Source of the DNA: an uncultured Rhodoferax sp.
Lineage (GTDB): Bacteria > Pseudomonadota > Gammaproteobacteria > Burkholderiales > Burkholderiaceae_C
Assembly (NCBI RefSeq): GCF_946221635.1
Contig: NZ_CAMIHB010000016.1
Location: 1 to 64,000 of the forward strand
Reading direction: 5' to 3'
DNA length: 64,000 bases
The notes below the pieces were generated by a model. That model saw only the letters and a list, made by a program, of their open reading frames with translations. It did not search any database and had not been told where the DNA came from. The position numbers and the translations under genes were made by a program. Positions within the stretch are counted from its first letter, which is position 1; the number at the start of each line of letters is the position of its first letter. Shown here piece by piece: positions 15,387 to 24,163 of this stretch.

Positions 15387-17075
15387 ATGAGTGATACCAC
15401 CAGCCAGCCCAGCGAAACCCGGCCCGCCGCCCTGGGTCATATGGACGCCTTGCCGCCCGGCACCATGCTGGGCGAGTTCGAGCTGCAAGCCCTGCTCGGT
15501 GTGGGGGGCTTTGGCATGGTGTACCGCGGGTATGACCATTCCCTGCACCGGCCCGTGGCCATCAAGGAGTACATGCCGTCGTCCCTGGTGGGGCGTGATG
15601 CCGGAGGTGCCGTGACCGCCCGGTCCACGGCGGATGCCCAGCCCTTCCAGACCGGCCTGCAGTCTTTCATCGCGGAGGCCCGTGTGCTGGCGCGCTTTGA
15701 CCACCCCTCTTTGGTCAAGGTCTACCGCTTCTGGGAAGCCAATAACACGGCCTACATGGCCATGCCGCTGTATGAAGGCATCACGCTCAAGGAGGCCCGC
15801 CGCCGCATGAGCGGACCACCGCCCGAGAAATGGTTGCGCAGCGTGTTGTGGTCGGTGCTGGAGGCGCTGCGCGTGCTGCACGACAACAACACCCTGCACC
15901 GGGATGTGTCGCCCGACAACATCTTTCTGCAGAACTCCGGGCCCCCCGTGCTGCTGGACCTGGGCGCTGCCCGCCGGGCCATCATGGACTCCAGCCACAA
16001 GCACACGGCGGTGCTCAAGGTGAACTACGCACCTATCGAGCAATATGCCGACGCGCACGACCTGCGCGAGGGTCCCTGGACGGACTTGTATGCGCTGGCG
16101 GCCGTGGTGCATGGCTGCCTGTGCAATGAGCCGCCGCTGCCGGCCACCTTCCGCGTGGTGCGCGATCGCATGCCCCCATTTGCCCAGGTGGCGCAGACGG
16201 CGCAGACCCACTTCGGGCAGCCTTATTCGGCCGAGTTTGTGGCGGCAGTAGCCCATGCCCTGGCCATCGAACCCGATGCGCGTACGCCCAGCGTGGATGC
16301 CTTTGCCCAGGAGATGCGACTGGGCCCGCCGGACGATATGGCCCGGTTCGATTGGCGTGAGGCTTTGGGCCCGACCATCGTGCTGGATGATGCGTCACCC
16401 GCGGCCGCAGATCCCACCACGGCGCTTTTGACCACCCAGCCTGCACCTTCGGCCAAGACTGTGACGCAGACCGCCAGAGTGCGGGCGCGCACGGTCAACA
16501 CGGAGCGCAGCAAGCAGCTGCGCAGGAGTTCGCGCGATCCGTCCAAGCCTCGGCGAAAACGGTCTGCCCCTGCTGCGCGTGCTGCCTGGAGAGCGCTGCC
16601 ATGGATGTTGGGTGCCTTGTTCTTATTGTTGTCAGTGGGGGCTTACTGGCTCCTCAGGCCGCAAAAAACAGCGCCTCCGGTGGTGGTGACCGACGTGGCG
16701 GTTGCACCCTCGGCGTCGGCCTCTGCAGCGTTGTTGCCTGCATCAGCGGTGGTGGACGCGCCCGCTTCTGGCGCTGTGGCGGTGCCGCGCCCAGCCCCTT
16801 CTCCAGTGGCGAAAGCCACGCCGACACAGCCGCCCGTGGCTGACAAGCAGCTTGTGCCTGCTGCTCCTGCCCGCTCGCCTAAGGTGGCATCCAGTACCCC
16901 GGTGCCTGCGGCTGCAGCACCGGCGCCCACCCCCACGCTATGCGCGGATGCGACGTTGCTGACGCGCACGATGTGCATGTACCGGGAGTGCCAGAAGCCG
17001 GAGCACGCGCAGTTGCCGGTCTGCATTGCCGACCGCAAGCACTGGGAAGAGCAAAACCGGAAAAACGGGTTCTAG
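15387..17075 (+). CDS. Membrane Ser/Thr protein kinase
   Basis: Protein of 562 aa. The cytoplasmic N-terminal kinase domain (about 28-315) has the glycine loop LGVGGFGMVYRG (37-48), Lys60 in VAIKEYMP, HRDVSPDN with catalytic D173, and DLG (191-193) in place of DFG; the activation segment ends YAPIEQY. A basic juxtamembrane stretch (residues 375-403) precedes one transmembrane helix (about 404-423). The rest is an Ala/Pro/Val-rich periplasmic linker ending in about 45 residues with four Cys (LCADA, MCMYRECQKPEH, PVCIAD), suggesting a disulphide-bonded sensor knob. Start ATG 15387 is preferred; a TTG at 15336 would add 17 residues. No phosphatase or FHA gene is adjacent, and substrates are unknown. 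Confidence 0.85.
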   Translation: MSDTTSQPSETRPAALGHMDALPPGTMLGEFELQALLGVGGFGMVYRGYDHSLHRPVAIKEYMPSSLVGRDAGGAVTARSTADAQPFQTGLQSFIAEARVLARFDHPSLVKVYRFWEANNTAYMAMPLYEGITLKEARRRMSGPPPEKWLRSVLWSVLEALRVLHDNNTLHRDVSPDNIFLQNSGPPVLLDLGAARRAIMDSSHKHTAVLKVNYAPIEQYADAHDLREGPWTDLYALAAVVHGCLCNEPPLPATFRVVRDRMPPFAQVAQTAQTHFGQPYSAEFVAAVAHALAIEPDARTPSVDAFAQEMRLGPPDDMARFDWREALGPTIVLDDASPAAADPTTALLTTQPAPSAKTVTQTARVRARTVNTERSKQLRRSSRDPSKPRRKRSAPAARAAWRALPWMLGALFLLLSVGAYWLLRPQKTAPPVVVTDVAVAPSASASAALLPASAVVDAPASGAVAVPRPAPSPVAKATPTQPPVADKQLVPAAPARSPKVASSTPVPAAAAPAPTPTLCADATLLTRTMCMYRECQKPEHAQLPVCIADRKHWEEQNRKNGF

Positions 17076-17082
17076 CACCGGA

Positions 17083-17112
17083 TTAGGCGTTTGGTCCGCT
17101 TGTTTGTATAAT
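17083..17112 (+). promoter_or_regulatory. Putative rplM promoter
   Basis: Perfect -10 TATAAT at 17107-17112 with a weak -35 (TTAGGC, 17083) 18 bases upstream. It leaves a GC-rich leader of about 140 bases before rplM that could fold, but I recognise no known leader motif in it. Confidence 0.55.
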
Positions 17113-17259
17113 GGCGGGCTTCGCAGCGCTTTTGTGGCTCCGCGGCGAAGACCTCGGTGTCGGTCCACCGTGCCGAGTGCATACCACCTAAGAGATTCCC
17201 AATAGAGGAACGCCGACCGTGGAAAAGAGCCCTCCCAAACCTTCCTTAAAGAGAAACTC

Positions 17260-17688
17260 ATGTCTACTTTCAGCGCAAAACCCGCTGAGGTCGTGCACGA
17301 GTGGTTTGTGGTTGACGCGACCGACAAGGTCCTCGGACGAGTAGCCAGCGAAGTTGCTCTCCGTCTGCGCGGCAAACACAAGGCCATTTACACGCCTCAC
17401 GTTGATACCGGCGATTTCATCGTTGTCATCAATGCAGCCCAACTCAAGGTCACAGGTACCAAGAACCTGGACAAGGTGTACTACCGCCACTCCGGTTACC
17501 CCGGCGGTATCACAGCCACGAACTTCCGCGATCTGCAATCCAAGCATCCCGGCCGCGCTTTGGAAAAAGCCGTCAAGGGCATGCTGCCCAAGGGTCCCCT
17601 GGGCTACGCCATGATCAAGAAGCTCAAGGTGTACGGCGGTGCTGAGCACCCCCACACCGCCCAGCAACCCAAAGTGTTGGACATCTAA
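17260..17688 (+). CDS. rplM: 50S ribosomal protein L13
   Basis: Ribosomal protein of 142 aa; STFSAKPAEVVHEWFVVDATDKVLGRVAS at the N-terminus and the GMLPKGPLGYAMIKKLKVY block are characteristic. It is first in the conserved rplM-rpsI operon, with rpsI starting 10 bases after its stop. Length is standard. Confidence 0.98.
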   Translation: MSTFSAKPAEVVHEWFVVDATDKVLGRVASEVALRLRGKHKAIYTPHVDTGDFIVVINAAQLKVTGTKNLDKVYYRHSGYPGGITATNFRDLQSKHPGRALEKAVKGMLPKGPLGYAMIKKLKVYGGAEHPHTAQQPKVLDI

Positions 17689-17697
17689 GGAGCTCTC

Positions 17698-18090
17698 ATG
17701 ATTGGTGAATGGAACAATGGCACCGGCCGTCGCAAATCCAGCGTCGCCCGCGTGTTTCTGAAAAAAGGCTCCGGCAAGATCACGGTCAACGGCAAGGACA
17801 TCGAACAGTTCTTCGGCCGTCAAACCTCCATCATGATCGCCAAGCAACCCCTGGTGCTGACCGGCAATGTCGAGGCTTTCGACATCCAGGTCAACGTCCA
17901 TGGTGGTGGTGAATCCGGTCAAGCCGGTGCAACCCGCCACGGCATCACCCGCGCTCTGATCGACTACGACGCAAGTCTGAAGTCGGCTCTGAGCCAGGCT
18001 GGTTTCGTGACCCGTGACGCACGTGAAGTCGAACGTAAGAAGGTCGGCTTCCACGGCGCTCGCCGTCGCAAGCAGTTCTCCAAGCGTTAA
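17698..18090 (+). CDS. rpsI: 30S ribosomal protein S9
   Basis: Ribosomal protein of 130 aa with the GTGRRKSSVARVFL N-terminus and the C-terminal KKVGFHGARRRKQFSKR tail that reaches the P-site tRNA. Second gene of the rplM operon; a strong terminator follows 22 bases after the stop. Confidence 0.98.
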   Translation: MIGEWNNGTGRRKSSVARVFLKKGSGKITVNGKDIEQFFGRQTSIMIAKQPLVLTGNVEAFDIQVNVHGGGESGQAGATRHGITRALIDYDASLKSALSQAGFVTRDAREVERKKVGFHGARRRKQFSKR

Positions 18091-18111
18091 TCGCCAGCGA
18101 CACTGTGTTGC

Positions 18112-18150
18112 AAGGCCGTCGGGATGCAAATCCTGGCGGCCTTTCTTTTT
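18112..18150 (+). terminator. Terminator of the rplM-rpsI operon
   Basis: Eleven-pair stem (two G-T wobbles) AAGGCCGTCGGGA / TCCTGGCGGCCTT around a 6-base loop, followed by TTTCTTTTT. Confidence 0.88.
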
Positions 18151-18193
18151 GGGCGCTGGGCCAGACACATGGGGCTGCTAGACTTCGCCCTCC

Positions 18194-18922
18194 ATGAGAT
18201 TCCGACTGCTCCGCCGCCGCCTCACCATCAGCGCCCCCCGCATGGCGGTGCGCAGTGCCTTGCCTTGGCCATTCCGCTGGGCTGTTCTGGCCATCGTGCT
18301 CGGGTTTTGTGCGGCGATCAGCCTCTGGGCCTTTGAGTTCGGCAAGGACATCGCCGGACTGGAGAAGGGGTCCAAGGATGAACTGCTGCAGTTGCGTGGC
18401 GAGGTGAGTTCGCTGCGCGCAGAGTTGCAGTCCGTCAAGGCGGAGCGTGATGAGGCGCAATCGATTGCCAACACGGCGGGCACGCTGGTGACCGCGGAGA
18501 AGGCGTCGCACGAAAAGCTGCTGACCCAGGTCAAGCAGCTGGAGGCGGACAACCGGGTGCTGCGCGATGACTTGGGCTTTTTCGAAAAGCTGATTCCTGC
18601 CGCCGGTGTGGAGGGCTTGTCCATCCGCGGCTTGCAGGCGGAACTGACAACACCGACAACGCTAAAATGGCAAGCGCTGGTGATGCAGCCGGGCCGCAAT
18701 ACGCAGGAGTTCACGGGTCGTTTGGAGTTGACTTTTGCGGGCACGGTGAATGGCAAACCCTGGTCCAGTACCTTGCCGGACGGGCCTGTGCCCATCAAGG
18801 TCAGGCAATACGGGCGCATGGAGGGCGAGTTGGCGCTGCCTCCTCAGGTGCTTGTCAAAAGTGTCTCGGCACGGGTTCTTGAAGGCTCTGTCGTCCGTGC
18901 GACGCAGTCCATCAAGCTGTAG
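18194..18922 (+). CDS. Membrane-anchored coiled-coil protein (DUF6776-like)
   Basis: Hypothetical protein of 242 aa. A basic N-terminus leads to one transmembrane helix (about 28-47), then a coiled coil (about 58-125, heptads rich in L, E, K, R), then a compact beta-rich C-terminal domain probably in the periplasm. Position between rpsI and a bactofilin gene is a recurring betaproteobacterial arrangement. It is only 18 bases upstream of the bactofilin start, so the two are probably cotranscribed; a shared role in cell-envelope organisation is plausible. Assignment to DUF6776 is from recall of similar proteins. Confidence 0.72.
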   Translation: MRFRLLRRRLTISAPRMAVRSALPWPFRWAVLAIVLGFCAAISLWAFEFGKDIAGLEKGSKDELLQLRGEVSSLRAELQSVKAERDEAQSIANTAGTLVTAEKASHEKLLTQVKQLEADNRVLRDDLGFFEKLIPAAGVEGLSIRGLQAELTTPTTLKWQALVMQPGRNTQEFTGRLELTFAGTVNGKPWSSTLPDGPVPIKVRQYGRMEGELALPPQVLVKSVSARVLEGSVVRATQSIKL

Positions 18923-18940
18923 GGTTTACAGAGGTTCAGC

Positions 18941-19336
18941 ATGTTCAACAAGAAAAAGCAGCCCCCGATCAAAAGCCTGATTGCAGAAGGCACCCAGATT
19001 GCAGGCAATCTGTCGTTTTCCGATGGTTTGCGCGTAGACGGCTCCATTGTCGGCAACGTACAGGCCAGCGAAGGCAGCGCCAGCATTCTGGTGATTTCGG
19101 ACTCTGCCAGCGTGACTGGCGACATCGTGGCCGACCACATCATCATCAATGGCACGGTGAAAGGCCCCATCCACGCCCGCCATATGCTGGAATTGCAGCC
19201 CAAGGCCCGCATCGAGGGTGACGTGGAATACGCCGCGCTGGAAATGCACCAGGGTGCCCTGATTGCAGGCCAGCTCCGCCCCCTGCTGGGAAACGAAGAG
19301 AAACCCACACTGAAACTAGCGGCAAATAACCAGTGA
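18941..19336 (+). CDS. Bactofilin
   Basis: Polymer-forming cytoskeletal protein of 131 aa. The repeating beta-helix turns are visible: LIAEGTQIAGNLSFSDGLRVDGSIVGNV, SVTGDIVADHIIINGTVKGPIHARHMLELQPKARIEGDVEYAALEMHQGALIAGQLRP. Short N- and C-terminal tails flank the core, and the N-terminal FNKKK stretch may contact membrane. Bactofilins self-assemble into nucleotide-free filaments that position cell-wall enzymes. Nearby anmK and the M23 peptidase are also wall-related. Confidence 0.92.
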   Translation: MFNKKKQPPIKSLIAEGTQIAGNLSFSDGLRVDGSIVGNVQASEGSASILVISDSASVTGDIVADHIIINGTVKGPIHARHMLELQPKARIEGDVEYAALEMHQGALIAGQLRPLLGNEEKPTLKLAANNQ

Positions 19337-19397
19337 CAGGAATTCCCGAGCGGATTCCTGTACTATTTGCCCATCCTGACTGAAACCGGAGTCGCCC

Positions 19398-19763
19398 ATG
19401 AGCGCCGTTGCCGACACCATCCATACCGAAATGCCCGCCCCCATCCTGTTCACCGACAGCGCTGCTGCCAAGGTGGCGGACCTGATTGCCGAAGAGGGCA
19501 ACCCTGATTTGAAGCTGCGCGTCTTTGTGCAGGGCGGCGGCTGCTCTGGCTTCCAGTACGGTTTCACCTTCGATGAAATCACCAACGAAGACGACACCAC
19601 CATGACCAAGAATGGCGTGTCCCTGCTGATCGACGCCATGAGCTACCAGTACCTGGTGGGTGCCGAGATCGACTACAAGGAAGACCTGCAGGGAGCCCAG
19701 TTCGTTATCAAGAACCCCAATGCCACGACGACCTGTGGCTGCGGTTCTTCCTTCTCGACCTGA
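19398..19763 (+). CDS. erpA: Iron-sulfur cluster insertion protein
   Basis: A-type Fe-S carrier of 121 aa. The three cluster-ligand cysteines are present in VQGGGCSGFQYGF and the C-terminal TTCGCGSSFS. Length and the LLIDAMSYQYLVGAEIDYKE stretch fit ErpA, which hands [4Fe-4S] clusters to apo-enzymes, better than IscA. It converges on anmK with 15 bases between stops. Confidence 0.93.
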   Translation: MSAVADTIHTEMPAPILFTDSAAAKVADLIAEEGNPDLKLRVFVQGGGCSGFQYGFTFDEITNEDDTTMTKNGVSLLIDAMSYQYLVGAEIDYKEDLQGAQFVIKNPNATTTCGCGSSFST

Positions 19764-19778
19764 CCTGTGTTGCCCCGT

Positions 19779-20894
19779 TCACGCGGGGTAGATTGCACCG
19801 AGTACGCGGGCGCCTTGGGCGCCCGTTACTTTTGGCAGGCTCGCTGTCTGGCGCAGACAGGCTTGGCGCGCCAGCCAGGCAAAGGCGGTAGCTTCCACCT
19901 GCAGAGGGGGTAAGCCCCGGTCTGCCGAGGACTCGACCGTGCAGCCCGGCAGGTGGTGGGCCAACCGCTGCATCAGGTGGGTGTTGAGTGCGCCGCCCCC
20001 GCAAACGACCAAGCGTGTGCCGGCAGGTTGGGCCTGGCGCAGCGCCTGGGCACAGGATTGGGCCGTCAGTTCCGTCAATGTAGCCTGCACGTCCTGCGGC
20101 GGCAGGCTCTGGAAACTGCGCAGCCGGTGAGCCAGCCAGGCGGCGTTGAACAGGTCGCGTCCCGTGCTTTTTGGGGGAGGCTTGGCAAAAAAAGGTTCGG
20201 CCAGCAGCGCAGCCAGCAGCGCGGCATGCACCTGGCCGCCGGCAGCCCAGCGCCCGCCGTCGTCGTAGGCCTGTCCCGTATGGGTATCGCACCAGCCATC
20301 CATGAGGGCATTGCCGGGGCCGCAGTCAAAGCCCCGCACTGGCACGGATGCGTCCGGGTCCAACACGGTGATGTTGGAGATACCGCCAATATTGAGCACC
20401 GCCAGTGCCTGGCCCGGCCGGCCGAAAAAGGCCTGGTGAAAGGGCGGCACCAGCGGTGCGCCCTGGCCGCCCGCGGCCACGTCGCGGCTGCGGAAATCGG
20501 CCACCACATCAATGCCGCACAGCTCGGCCAGCAGCGCGGGCTGGTTGAGCTGCAGGGTGTAGCCCGTGCCGTCAAATTCCTGCGGACGGTGCCGTACTGT
20601 CTGGCCATGGGCGCCCACGGCGCGTACGGCAGAAGCCGCAGTCTGTGTTTCGGTCAACAGACGACGTACGACCTCGGCATAGGTGCGCGCCAGTGCATTG
20701 CCTGCCAGCGCCGCGCGGTGGAGTTCATCGGGGCCGGCGCTGTTGAGGGCCTGCAGCTCGGTACGCAGCGTGGTGGGGAAGGGCGTGCTGCAGTGGTGCA
20801 GCACACGCATGGCGCCCTGAGAAAAATCAGCCAGAACACCATCCACGCCGTCCAGCGAGGTGCCGGACATCAGGCCGATATAGAGCTCGGACAC
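19779..20894 (-). CDS. anmK: Anhydro-N-acetylmuramic acid kinase
   Basis: Cytoplasmic kinase of 371 aa that converts 1,6-anhydro-MurNAc, released by lytic transglycosylases, to MurNAc 6-phosphate for wall recycling. The N-terminal ATP-binding LYIGLMSGTSLDGVDG is diagnostic; the family continues with FRSRDVAAGGQGAPLVPPFH and NIGGISNITVL. Transcribed in the same direction as, and 9 bases after, the M23 endopeptidase gene, consistent with linked wall turnover. Confidence 0.95.
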   Translation of the reverse strand: MSELYIGLMSGTSLDGVDGVLADFSQGAMRVLHHCSTPFPTTLRTELQALNSAGPDELHRAALAGNALARTYAEVVRRLLTETQTAASAVRAVGAHGQTVRHRPQEFDGTGYTLQLNQPALLAELCGIDVVADFRSRDVAAGGQGAPLVPPFHQAFFGRPGQALAVLNIGGISNITVLDPDASVPVRGFDCGPGNALMDGWCDTHTGQAYDDGGRWAAGGQVHAALLAALLAEPFFAKPPPKSTGRDLFNAAWLAHRLRSFQSLPPQDVQATLTELTAQSCAQALRQAQPAGTRLVVCGGGALNTHLMQRLAHHLPGCTVESSADRGLPPLQVEATAFAWLARQACLRQTASLPKVTGAQGARVLGAIYPA

Positions 20895-20903
20895 TGCGCT
20901 GCG

Positions 20904-22262
20904 TTACTCCGCGGTGGCGCTGCCGATCTGGGCTGCCGCAGCGAGGTGGGCGCGCACTTCGCTCGCCGTCTTGTCAAACAAGGGCTTGGCCGACGCAGTG
21001 ACAGGCACCGCCTCGCTCTGGCGCGCAATGGTCAGCGGGTCGTGGTGTACGCCATTGATGCGGAACTCGAAGTGCAGGTGCGGGCCGGTGGCCCAGCCAG
21101 TGGCGCCCACGGCGCCGATGTTCTGGCCCTGGCTCACGCTCTGGCCTTTTTTGACGTTGATGCGGCTCAGGTGGGCGTAGACCGTCATCTGGTTGTTGCG
21201 GTGCTTGACCATGACCACATTGCCAAAGCCGTTCTGCACGCCGGCAAAGTCCACCACACCATCACCCACGGTGCGCACCGGGGTGCCGGTGGCCGCGGCG
21301 TAGTCCACGCCCAGGTGGGCCTTCCAGGTTTGCAGGATGGGGTGGAAGCGCATCTTGAAGCCGCTGCTCACGCGCGAGAACTCCATGGGCGAGGCCAGAA
21401 AGGCGCGGCGCAGGCTCTCGCCTTCGAGCGTGTAGTAGCCGCCGCGCGGTGCAGCGCCGGCTGCCGCAGGCTCGCGGAACCACATGGCCTGGTGCGCCTT
21501 GCCGGCGTTGACGAATTCGGCGCTCAGCACGCGGCCGGTGCGCAGAGGCTCGCCGTCGCCTTCCAGCGTTTCGTAGACCACGGAGAAATGGTCGCCCTTG
21601 CGCAGGGCGCGGTGGAAGTCGATGTCGCCCGAGAAGATTTCGGCCATCTGCACGGCGATGGTGTCGGGCAGGCCCGCATCGTCGGTGGCGGCGAACAGCG
21701 AGGTCTGGATGGTGCCGCTGCCCAAGCGGGTAGAGGCCACCAGCGGCAGGGTTTCGAGCTGGGCGGTAAAGCCCTTGCCTTCGCGGCGGATGCGCAGGCG
21801 TTTGAAGGTGCCGTCGTCCTGGGGGCTCCAGCGCGCGGTGAGGCTCAGCAGAGCCTGGTGGCTATCCACTTCGGCCGTCACGTTGCGGCCGGCGCGGCCC
21901 AGCAGCACCTGCTGTACCTGGGCATTGCTGCGCAGGAAGGCGGCGGCCGCCGCGTCAAACACGCCCAGGCGTTTGAGCAGGCTGTCGGCCGTGTCAGTGG
22001 AGCGGGTCTGCTCGGAGCGGTAGAGCGGGATCTGGGGCAGGGCAGCAACGCTGTCATCCTGGGCCACGCCGGGCAGCGCAATGCTTTCCACCACGGTGCG
22101 GACCGGCAGTTCGGCCGCGTCGGGGGCCAGGTTGGCCACGGCAAAGGTCGCGCCGGTACCGCCCAGCAATAGGGCGGCGGTCAGGCGTTTGGGATGGCGT
22201 TCAATGAGGTCACGCGCGCAGGCAACACAGGTCTCTACGGCGGATGTCAATCCGTGTTTCAA
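20904..22262 (-). CDS. M23-family murein endopeptidase (MepM-like)
   Basis: Membrane-anchored periplasmic protein of about 452 aa. A short cytoplasmic N-terminus with basic IERHPKRL is followed by one membrane helix, a SPOR/OapA-like and LysM-type middle region, and a C-terminal LytM domain with zinc motifs HLGVDYAAATGTPV and HLHFEFRING. It is expected to cut peptide cross-links to allow wall growth. I chose the TTG at 22262 because GGAG lies nine bases upstream and the resulting N-terminus (LKHGLTSAVETC) fits the family; the frame extends to a GTG at 22322. Confidence 0.85.
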   Translation of the reverse strand: MKHGLTSAVETCVACARDLIERHPKRLTAALLLGGTGATFAVANLAPDAAELPVRTVVESIALPGVAQDDSVAALPQIPLYRSEQTRSTDTADSLLKRLGVFDAAAAAFLRSNAQVQQVLLGRAGRNVTAEVDSHQALLSLTARWSPQDDGTFKRLRIRREGKGFTAQLETLPLVASTRLGSGTIQTSLFAATDDAGLPDTIAVQMAEIFSGDIDFHRALRKGDHFSVVYETLEGDGEPLRTGRVLSAEFVNAGKAHQAMWFREPAAAGAAPRGGYYTLEGESLRRAFLASPMEFSRVSSGFKMRFHPILQTWKAHLGVDYAAATGTPVRTVGDGVVDFAGVQNGFGNVVMVKHRNNQMTVYAHLSRINVKKGQSVSQGQNIGAVGATGWATGPHLHFEFRINGVHHDPLTIARQSEAVPVTASAKPLFDKTASEVRAHLAAAAQIGSATAE

Positions 22263-22384
22263 AATCTGGGACTCCGGTGGAAGGGGCGGCACGACTAAAA
22301 TCCAGCCGCTGGCAACGAACACGTTGCAGGAGAGAGCCCGCAGTATAGCGGTGGCTCCAGCCCCGGCAACAAGAAAAAACCCTT

Positions 22385-23629
22385 ATGAATCAAGCCTCAA
22401 GCCCCCAAATGGTTGTAAGCGATCGTGTTCGCGAAGCCCTGGCCGTGACCCTGCGCGGTGTGGAAGAACTGCTGCCGCAGGACGAGTGGGTCAAAAAACT
22501 CGCCAAGTCCGAAGCCACCGGCAAACCGCTGCGCATCAAGCTGGGGCTGGACCCCACTGCGCCGGACATCCACATCGGCCATACCGTAGTGCTGAACAAG
22601 ATGCGCCAGCTGCAAGATCTGGGCCATACGGTGATCTTCCTGATCGGCGACTTCACCAGCATGATCGGTGACCCCTCGGGCCGCAACAGCACCCGCCCGC
22701 CGCTGACCGCGGAGCAGATCAAGGTCAACGCCGAAACCTACTACCGCCAGGCCAGCCTGGTGCTGGACCCGGCCAAGACCGAGATCCGCTACAACAGCGA
22801 GTGGAGCGACCCGCTGGGGGCGCGCGGCATGATCCAACTGGCCAGCCGCTACACCGTGGCGCGCATGATGGAGCGCAACGACTTCCACCAGCGTTTCACC
22901 GCCGGCACGCCGATCGCCGTGCACGAATTCCTCTACCCGCTGATGCAGGGCTACGACTCGGTCGCGCTGGAAAGCGACCTGGAGCTGGGCGGCACCGACC
23001 AGAAGTTCAATCTGCTCATGGGCCGCACGCTGCAGGCCGAGTACGGCCAGGAGCCCCAGTGCATCCTGACCATGCCGCTGCTCGAAGGCCTGGACGGCGT
23101 GGAGAAAATGTCCAAGAGCAAGAACAACTACATCGGCATCTCGGAAGACCCCAACACCATGTTCGCCAAGGTGCTGAGCATTTCCGATGTGCTGATGTGG
23201 AAGTGGTACACGCTCTTGAGCTTCAAGAGCGAAGCGGACATTGCGAAGCTCAAGGCTGAAGTCGAGGGCGGACGCAATCCCAAGGACGCCAAGGTGGCGC
23301 TGGCCAAGGAAATTACCGCGCGCTTCCACAGCGCAGCAGCGGCCGATGCCGCCGAGCAGGATTTCATCAACCGCTCCAAGGGCGGCATTCCCGACCAGAT
23401 CGACGAAATTACCTTGCCGCTAGGTGAGGGTGGCGCAGCGGTCGGCATCGCCGCGCTGCTGAAGTCTGCGAACTTGGCCGCATCCAGTGGCGAAGGCAAC
23501 CGTCTGATTGACGGCGGTGGTGTGCGCGTGGACAGCAATGTGGTGAGCGACAAGGGTCTGAAGCTGGGCGCTGGAACCTATGTGCTGCAGGTGGGCAAGC
23601 GCAAGTTCGCCCGTGTGACGCTGGGCTGA
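22385..23629 (+). CDS. tyrS: Tyrosyl-tRNA synthetase
   Basis: Class I aminoacyl-tRNA synthetase of 414 aa. Signature motifs: HIGH at 63-66 and KMSKS at 241-245, with the tyrosine-pocket stretch in between, and a C-terminal S4-like RNA-binding domain (LAASSGEGNRLIDGGGVRVDSNVV). Divergent from the M23 peptidase gene. The next gene, dtd, begins 9 bases after the stop, pairing tyrosine charging with removal of D-Tyr from tRNA. Confidence 0.97.
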   Translation: MNQASSPQMVVSDRVREALAVTLRGVEELLPQDEWVKKLAKSEATGKPLRIKLGLDPTAPDIHIGHTVVLNKMRQLQDLGHTVIFLIGDFTSMIGDPSGRNSTRPPLTAEQIKVNAETYYRQASLVLDPAKTEIRYNSEWSDPLGARGMIQLASRYTVARMMERNDFHQRFTAGTPIAVHEFLYPLMQGYDSVALESDLELGGTDQKFNLLMGRTLQAEYGQEPQCILTMPLLEGLDGVEKMSKSKNNYIGISEDPNTMFAKVLSISDVLMWKWYTLLSFKSEADIAKLKAEVEGGRNPKDAKVALAKEITARFHSAAAADAAEQDFINRSKGGIPDQIDEITLPLGEGGAAVGIAALLKSANLAASSGEGNRLIDGGGVRVDSNVVSDKGLKLGAGTYVLQVGKRKFARVTLG

Positions 23630-23638
23630 GTTCGCGCG

Positions 23639-24103
23639 ATGCTGGCGCTGGTGCAACGGGTGCGTCGCGCCCAGGTGACGGTGGAGGATGCGGTCGTCGG
23701 CAAGATCGACCGCGGCCTGCTGGTGCTGGTGTGTGCGGAGCAGGGCGATACCGAGGCGCAGGCCGACAAGCTCTTGGCCAAACTGCTCAAGCTGCGCATC
23801 TTCAGCGACAGTGCTGGAAAAATGAACCTCGCGGTGCCGGACCTGGATGGTGCAGGCACGGTGGGCGGGTTGTTGCTGGTAAGCCAGTTCACGCTGGCGG
23901 CCGACACCACGGGTGGCAACCGGCCCAGCTTTACCAACGCGGCGGCCCCGGCCGAGGGGCGGCGGCTCTACGACTACTTGGTAGCCCAGGCCCGCATTGC
24001 GCATCCGATGGTGCAGACCGGCATATTTGCGGCGGACATGCAGGTGGAGCTGGTTAACGATGGGCCGGTCACCATTCCTATGCGGGTAGCGCCGGCGGCT
24101 TGA
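23639..24103 (+). CDS. dtd: D-aminoacyl-tRNA deacylase
   Basis: Proofreading enzyme of 154 aa that hydrolyses D-amino acids (for example D-Tyr) from tRNA. Family motifs: MLALVQRVRRAQVTV at the N-terminus, GGLLLVSQFTLAADT (the SQxT active site) near residue 85, and the Gly-cisPro-like NDGPVTIPM at the C-terminus. Likely cotranscribed with tyrS. A dispersed repeat begins 3 bases after its stop. Confidence 0.95.
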   Translation: MLALVQRVRRAQVTVEDAVVGKIDRGLLVLVCAEQGDTEAQADKLLAKLLKLRIFSDSAGKMNLAVPDLDGAGTVGGLLLVSQFTLAADTTGGNRPSFTNAAAPAEGRRLYDYLVAQARIAHPMVQTGIFAADMQVELVNDGPVTIPMRVAPAA

Positions 24104-24105
24104 AC

Positions 24106-24163
24106 GCTCCTGTTTTGATAGCTTATCGCGCAGTACCTACAAGGGCTGCGCGCCAAATTTGTC
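24106..24163 (+). repeat. Dispersed repeat A, copy 4 (intergenic)
   Basis: Fills the whole gap between the convergent dtd and ybeY genes and touches both stops. Left part GTTTTGATAGCTTATCGCGC, then a diverged centre and AAGGGCTGCGCGCCAAATTT. It is the most diverged of the ten copies. Confidence 0.6.

Noticed and set aside
19380..19397. GACT-N8-AGTC upstream of erpA as a possible IscR site
   Set aside because: Spacing does not fit the known IscR pattern and the rest of the consensus is missing.
19773..19788. CCCCG-TTCACG-CGGGG hairpin between erpA and anmK
   Set aside because: Short stem overlapping the anmK stop and no T-run on either side.
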